Source: Bacillota bacterium (GTDB lineage Bacteria > Bacillota > Clostridia > Lachnospirales > Lachnospiraceae). From it: a DNA stretch of 16,363 nt. Location: the NCBI GenBank assembly GCA_023398615.1, contig JAEWSD010000021.1, positions 1-16,363 on the forward strand, in the 5' to 3' direction. The translations under genes and the position numbers were made by a program. The notes under the pieces were generated by a model. It made no database searches. It was given only the letters and a program-made list of their open reading frames with translations, and was not told where the DNA came from. Shown piece after piece: positions 14,209-16,363 of the stretch (its first letter is position 1; every line of letters begins with the position of its first letter).

Positions 14209-14388
14209 GCTCTATCGAAAAAAACTACACAATCCGATACATTATTTAACATTTGAATGAAAATATACTACATTGTGCTGTTAATCCGCCTATGATATTC
14301 TATTCCCAGAATAATCCGAGAGAGAAAATCTCTGTTCCGCAGATTTAAAGCGGGATATACAAAATTATATAACAGGAGGAATTTTAAC
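14209..14388. other. Non-coding leader region of the GH26-like gene
   Basis: No gene is visible. A TATGAT at 14291-14296 is the best -10, but the -35 at 17 bp (CTACAT) is poor. Two small hairpins follow: AGAGA/TCTCT (14321-14325 and 14329-14333) and CCGC/GCGG (14337-14340 and 14350-14353). The AGGAGGA ribosome site is at 14374-14380, 8 nt before the ATG at 14389. The weak promoter suggests an activator or an alternative sigma factor, but this is inference. Confidence 0.4.
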
Positions 14389-15840
14389 ATGGAGAATGAT
14401 TTGAAAGCCTATCACTTACATATGGGGACGGCTAAATGTGCAGTCGACCTGGGTGACGGCAGCGAACGAGGCTCTTATGTAAACCAAGATTATATCCTTC
14501 ATAAACTGGGAAGACCGCATCGTGCCATTAATCTGATGTATTGCTACTATCCTCTCGATAAAGGCTGGCCGGTCCGCGCAAGTATTGCACATGCAAGCGA
14601 TAGCGTAAGCTTCGCGTGGGACTATCCGTATGATGATTATTTTACCTACAAGGGAGGATTAGGCGGAAACCTGAACGAGGAGCCCTTTACCTTTATGAGG
14701 GACATCAGGCGTCATGGCCAGGATGTAATCCTGACTCTTACCATAGATCCTCATGTAAGCGATGAACATCTTACTGCAATCGCAAAGGATTTGACCGTCT
14801 TCGGACGGGTGCAGCTTCGCATCAATCATGAAGCGACCGGGCACTGGTTTTCCTTCAACAAGCGCTGCAGCTATCAGGAGGTTGCCGATTTCTATGTGCG
14901 TTTTCACAAGATCATAAAAAAGTACGCTCCCAATGTCAAAACGATACTTTGCATCGGCGGGATCGAATACCTTGAAAAAGAGAAAATGGAGAAAGAAAAG
15001 GAATTTACGGAGGCGGTAAAGCAGACGGACATCTGGTCTGTCGATAAATATATGGCGCTGCATTGGGGCTGGCCTTATGATGTGGCCGAACGCGGCGGAA
15101 GCAGTCACAGAAGGGATAAGGTCAGTAAAATCTATGAGCTTACCAGGAGAAGCTATGAGCGCTTCAAGTTCTTAAATGACGGTGTCGGCAAGCCGATGGT
15201 AATGTCTGAGCTCAATGCCGACGGCGATGTAACCGGCCCTTATGATCAGGCGGCAATGATTAAAGAGTTCTGTGACATGCTGAAGGGGGAACCTGCCGAA
15301 TGGTTCAGCGCCTTTACCTTTTACCAGTTCCGGGATGACGGACGGCTCGGCCTTGAGATTACCGATCCCAATAATAAAGAGGTCGGTATTGAGCAGCCTG
15401 CCTTGAAAACATATAAGGAAATAATCCATGATGATTACTTCAGCCCGGAAATGACGGAACAAGGCGAAGCCACCCTGCCCGTAACACTCCGCTGGGGCGG
15501 TTCCGAAGACGCAACCGGCCTATCCGTTCCGCTGCATTTTGAAAGTAATCCGGTATTTGCCGAAGCAATCTTTGATGATGATATCAAAGACCTGAATCTT
15601 ATGATGGAGCTGAACGGACACTGGTTTTACAAGGCGCCGGGAGTAAAGACGATCGATATGATGCCGGCTTTCTTTGAAAGGCCCCTGTCCTCTTCGGCCG
15701 AATTAGCCTTAAAGCTGTTCGCTCCACCTGCTTCCGGAGAAAACAACCCCTCCCAGGGCAAGGACTGGGCCGAGAATTACTACACAGTAATAAAGAAGCT
15801 CCCGCAGTTACGTTTAAGATTTGAACCGATAGAACTTTAA
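14389..15840 (+). CDS. GH26-like glycoside hydrolase (clan GH-A), cytoplasmic
   Basis: This 483-residue protein looks like a TIM-barrel glycoside hydrolase of clan GH-A. The stretch QLRINHEATGHWFSFNK (142-158) fits the GH26 acid/base motif R-x-x-HE-x-x-G-x-WF-x-W, with Glu148 as proton donor. Downstream, DIWSVDKYMALHWGW matches the barrel strand that in GH26 reads D-x-V-x-x-D-x-Y. KPMVMSELNADG holds Glu274, placed like the nucleophile in GH26 (KP-x-x-x-x-E). The last ~130 residues (from about 350) form a separate part rich in beta-type sequence, with no recognised carbohydrate-binding signature. There is no signal peptide, so it would act on imported oligosaccharides or intracellular glycans. 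Mannan-type substrates are typical for GH26 but cannot be claimed here. It stands alone between two terminators and has no transporter or glycan cluster nearby. Other GH-A families cannot be excluded. Confidence 0.6.
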   Translation: MENDLKAYHLHMGTAKCAVDLGDGSERGSYVNQDYILHKLGRPHRAINLMYCYYPLDKGWPVRASIAHASDSVSFAWDYPYDDYFTYKGGLGGNLNEEPFTFMRDIRRHGQDVILTLTIDPHVSDEHLTAIAKDLTVFGRVQLRINHEATGHWFSFNKRCSYQEVADFYVRFHKIIKKYAPNVKTILCIGGIEYLEKEKMEKEKEFTEAVKQTDIWSVDKYMALHWGWPYDVAERGGSSHRRDKVSKIYELTRRSYERFKFLNDGVGKPMVMSELNADGDVTGPYDQAAMIKEFCDMLKGEPAEWFSAFTFYQFRDDGRLGLEITDPNNKEVGIEQPALKTYKEIIHDDYFSPEMTEQGEATLPVTLRWGGSEDATGLSVPLHFESNPVFAEAIFDDDIKDLNLMMELNGHWFYKAPGVKTIDMMPAFFERPLSSSAELALKLFAPPASGENNPSQGKDWAENYYTVIKKLPQLRLRFEPIEL

Positions 15841-15849
15841 GATAAACTT

Positions 15850-15895
15850 AATTCCATGCATCAGGACATTTCCTGTCAGGGTGCATGGAATTTTT
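15850..15895 (+). terminator. Intrinsic terminator of the GH26-like gene
   Basis: AATTCCATGCA (15850-15860) pairs with TGCATGGAATT (15882-15892), with an inner CAGGA/TCCTG hairpin (15862-15866 and 15871-15875). TTTTT follows at 15891-15895. The structure begins 10 bp after the stop codon. Confidence 0.85.
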
Positions 15896-15912
15896 AAATT
15901 ATCAAAGCATGA

Positions 15913-16148
15913 CCTAGCAGGGGCTCCTTACCGGTTAAACTGTATTTTGCCTCCGGCATGGACCAGCAGCGGATCATCGCCCATTTGAACGTCTGATCGA
16001 AGATAGGTACTGACAAAGGGTATGAAGCTCCTAAGCTTTATAAGAGATTTATTCTGAACACCAATTTAAGCCTGGTAAGCAAAATGCAGCGGTATTAGCC
16101 ACTGCAAATGAAAAAGATATAAATTCTATAGAAGAATATATCCGTTAA
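15913..16148 (+). pseudogene. Degenerate coding remnant, unidentified
   Basis: One frame reads 27 residues (PSRGSLPVKLYFASGMDQQR, then IIAHLNV) to a TGA at 15994-15996, then continues in the same frame as SKIGTDKGYEAPKLYKRFIL, then NTNLSLVSKMQRY to a TAG at 16096-16098. A shifted frame, open from 16044, gives ATANEKDINSIEEYIR ending in TAA (16146-16148), just before the next ribosome site. These pieces look protein-like but are broken by a stop and probably a frameshift, and no piece has its own start signal. I do not recognise the family. It could also be non-coding sequence with chance open frames. Confidence 0.35.
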
Positions 16149-16161
16149 AGGGAGGAATCCT

Positions 16162-16287
16162 ATGAAAGCAAACGTTTTAACCATTATCGGAAGTCCAAAA
16201 ACAGGAAAAGGGCTTGAGGAAGTATCCGGAACCTACAAGAAAGTTATGGTATCATTGGACATGCAAGACCTTTCGGAATGTAATTAA
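16162..16287 (+). CDS. Short ORF, possible truncated flavodoxin/FMN-reductase-like gene
   Basis: This 41-codon frame starts with ATG, with a good GGGAGG site (16150-16155) 6 nt upstream. Its beginning, MKANVLTIIGSPKTGKG, resembles the phosphate-binding start of NADPH-dependent FMN reductases and flavodoxin-like proteins (K-x-x-x-I-x-GSP-K). After about residue 18 the match is lost, and the frame ends at residue 41, far short of the 150-200 residues usual for that family. It may be a gene with an internal deletion next to the degenerate stretch before it, or a small protein of its own. Confidence in function is low; the start signals themselves are clear. Confidence 0.4.
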   Translation: MKANVLTIIGSPKTGKGLEEVSGTYKKVMVSLDMQDLSECN

Positions 16288-16319
16288 GAAAAATATTTCT
16301 TTCCTTCTTGGCCGGCCTG

Positions 16320-16328
16320 TGCTATAAT
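16320..16328 (+). promoter_or_regulatory. Extended -10 promoter element pointing out of the window
   Basis: TGCTATAAT (16320-16328) is a perfect TATAAT with an extended TGn. The -35 at 17 bp (TTTCCT, 16300-16305) is weak. The expected target lies beyond position 16363. Confidence 0.5.
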
Positions 16329-16363
16329 GATAATTGGTGATAATATCGTCCCAAGAAACTTAT

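Noticed and set aside
13512..14252. A 246-codon open frame on the minus strand opposite trpB2
   Set aside because: It lies entirely across the trpB2 gene, which has all its catalytic motifs; the antisense translation is rich in Cys/His/Arg with no recognisable domain and it also crosses the terminator at 14163-14208.
16308..16328. TTGGCC as -35 for the TATAAT at 16323
   Set aside because: The spacing is only 9 bp, so I treat the site as an extended -10 element instead.

Overview
The window looks like chromosomal DNA of a Gram-positive, moderate-GC member of the Clostridia, most likely the Lachnospiraceae or a close relative. The signs are strong GGAGG ribosome binding sites, consensus sigma-A promoters, a T-box leader, TTG starts, a class II aldolase of the Bacillus type, an Mrp protein fused to a NifX-like domain beside a UPF0251 gene, and a stand-alone TrpB2. 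The taxonomic call is inference from gene content. I see no prophage, insertion sequence, CRISPR array, rRNA or tRNA.

Left part (1-4907). A phospho-sugar mutase (pgcA type) runs leftwards and loses only its last few codons at the window edge. It diverges from a CrtI-like FAD oxidoreductase that has an extended -10 promoter. That gene converges on a leftward class II fructose-bisphosphate aldolase (fba), and a large hairpin lies between them. Upstream of fba, about 160 bp (4649-4810) contain four hairpins in a row and imperfect terminal inverted repeats, with no gene.

Middle (4908-9179). A Y-family DNA polymerase (dinB) runs rightwards and its stop codon directly abuts that of a leftward Mrp-NifX fusion. 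The fusion forms an operon with a UPF0251 regulator-like gene. A consensus promoter lies upstream, and a long palindrome covers the start of transcription. A signal-less N-acetylmuramoyl-L-alanine amidase diverges from this operon. It is separated by hairpins from a leftward MIF-type tautomerase.

Right part (9180-16363). A leftward pair (EamA-type transporter, then a NIF3-like protein) diverges from a MocR/PdxR-type regulator. Next come a tryptophan-specific T-box leader and trpB2, a strong terminator, and a cytoplasmic GH26-like glycoside hydrolase with its own terminator. The last ~460 bp hold short, broken reading frames and a promoter-like site that points out of the window.

How the genes may work together: pgcA and fba are central sugar metabolism. 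The Mrp-NifX/UPF0251 pair looks like an iron-sulfur or metal-cofactor trafficking unit with its own regulator. The T-box makes TrpB2 depend on charging of tRNA-Trp. MocR probably controls itself and the divergent transporter. The most promising items for follow-up are the UPF0251 promoter palindrome, the GH26-like enzyme and the multi-hairpin element.
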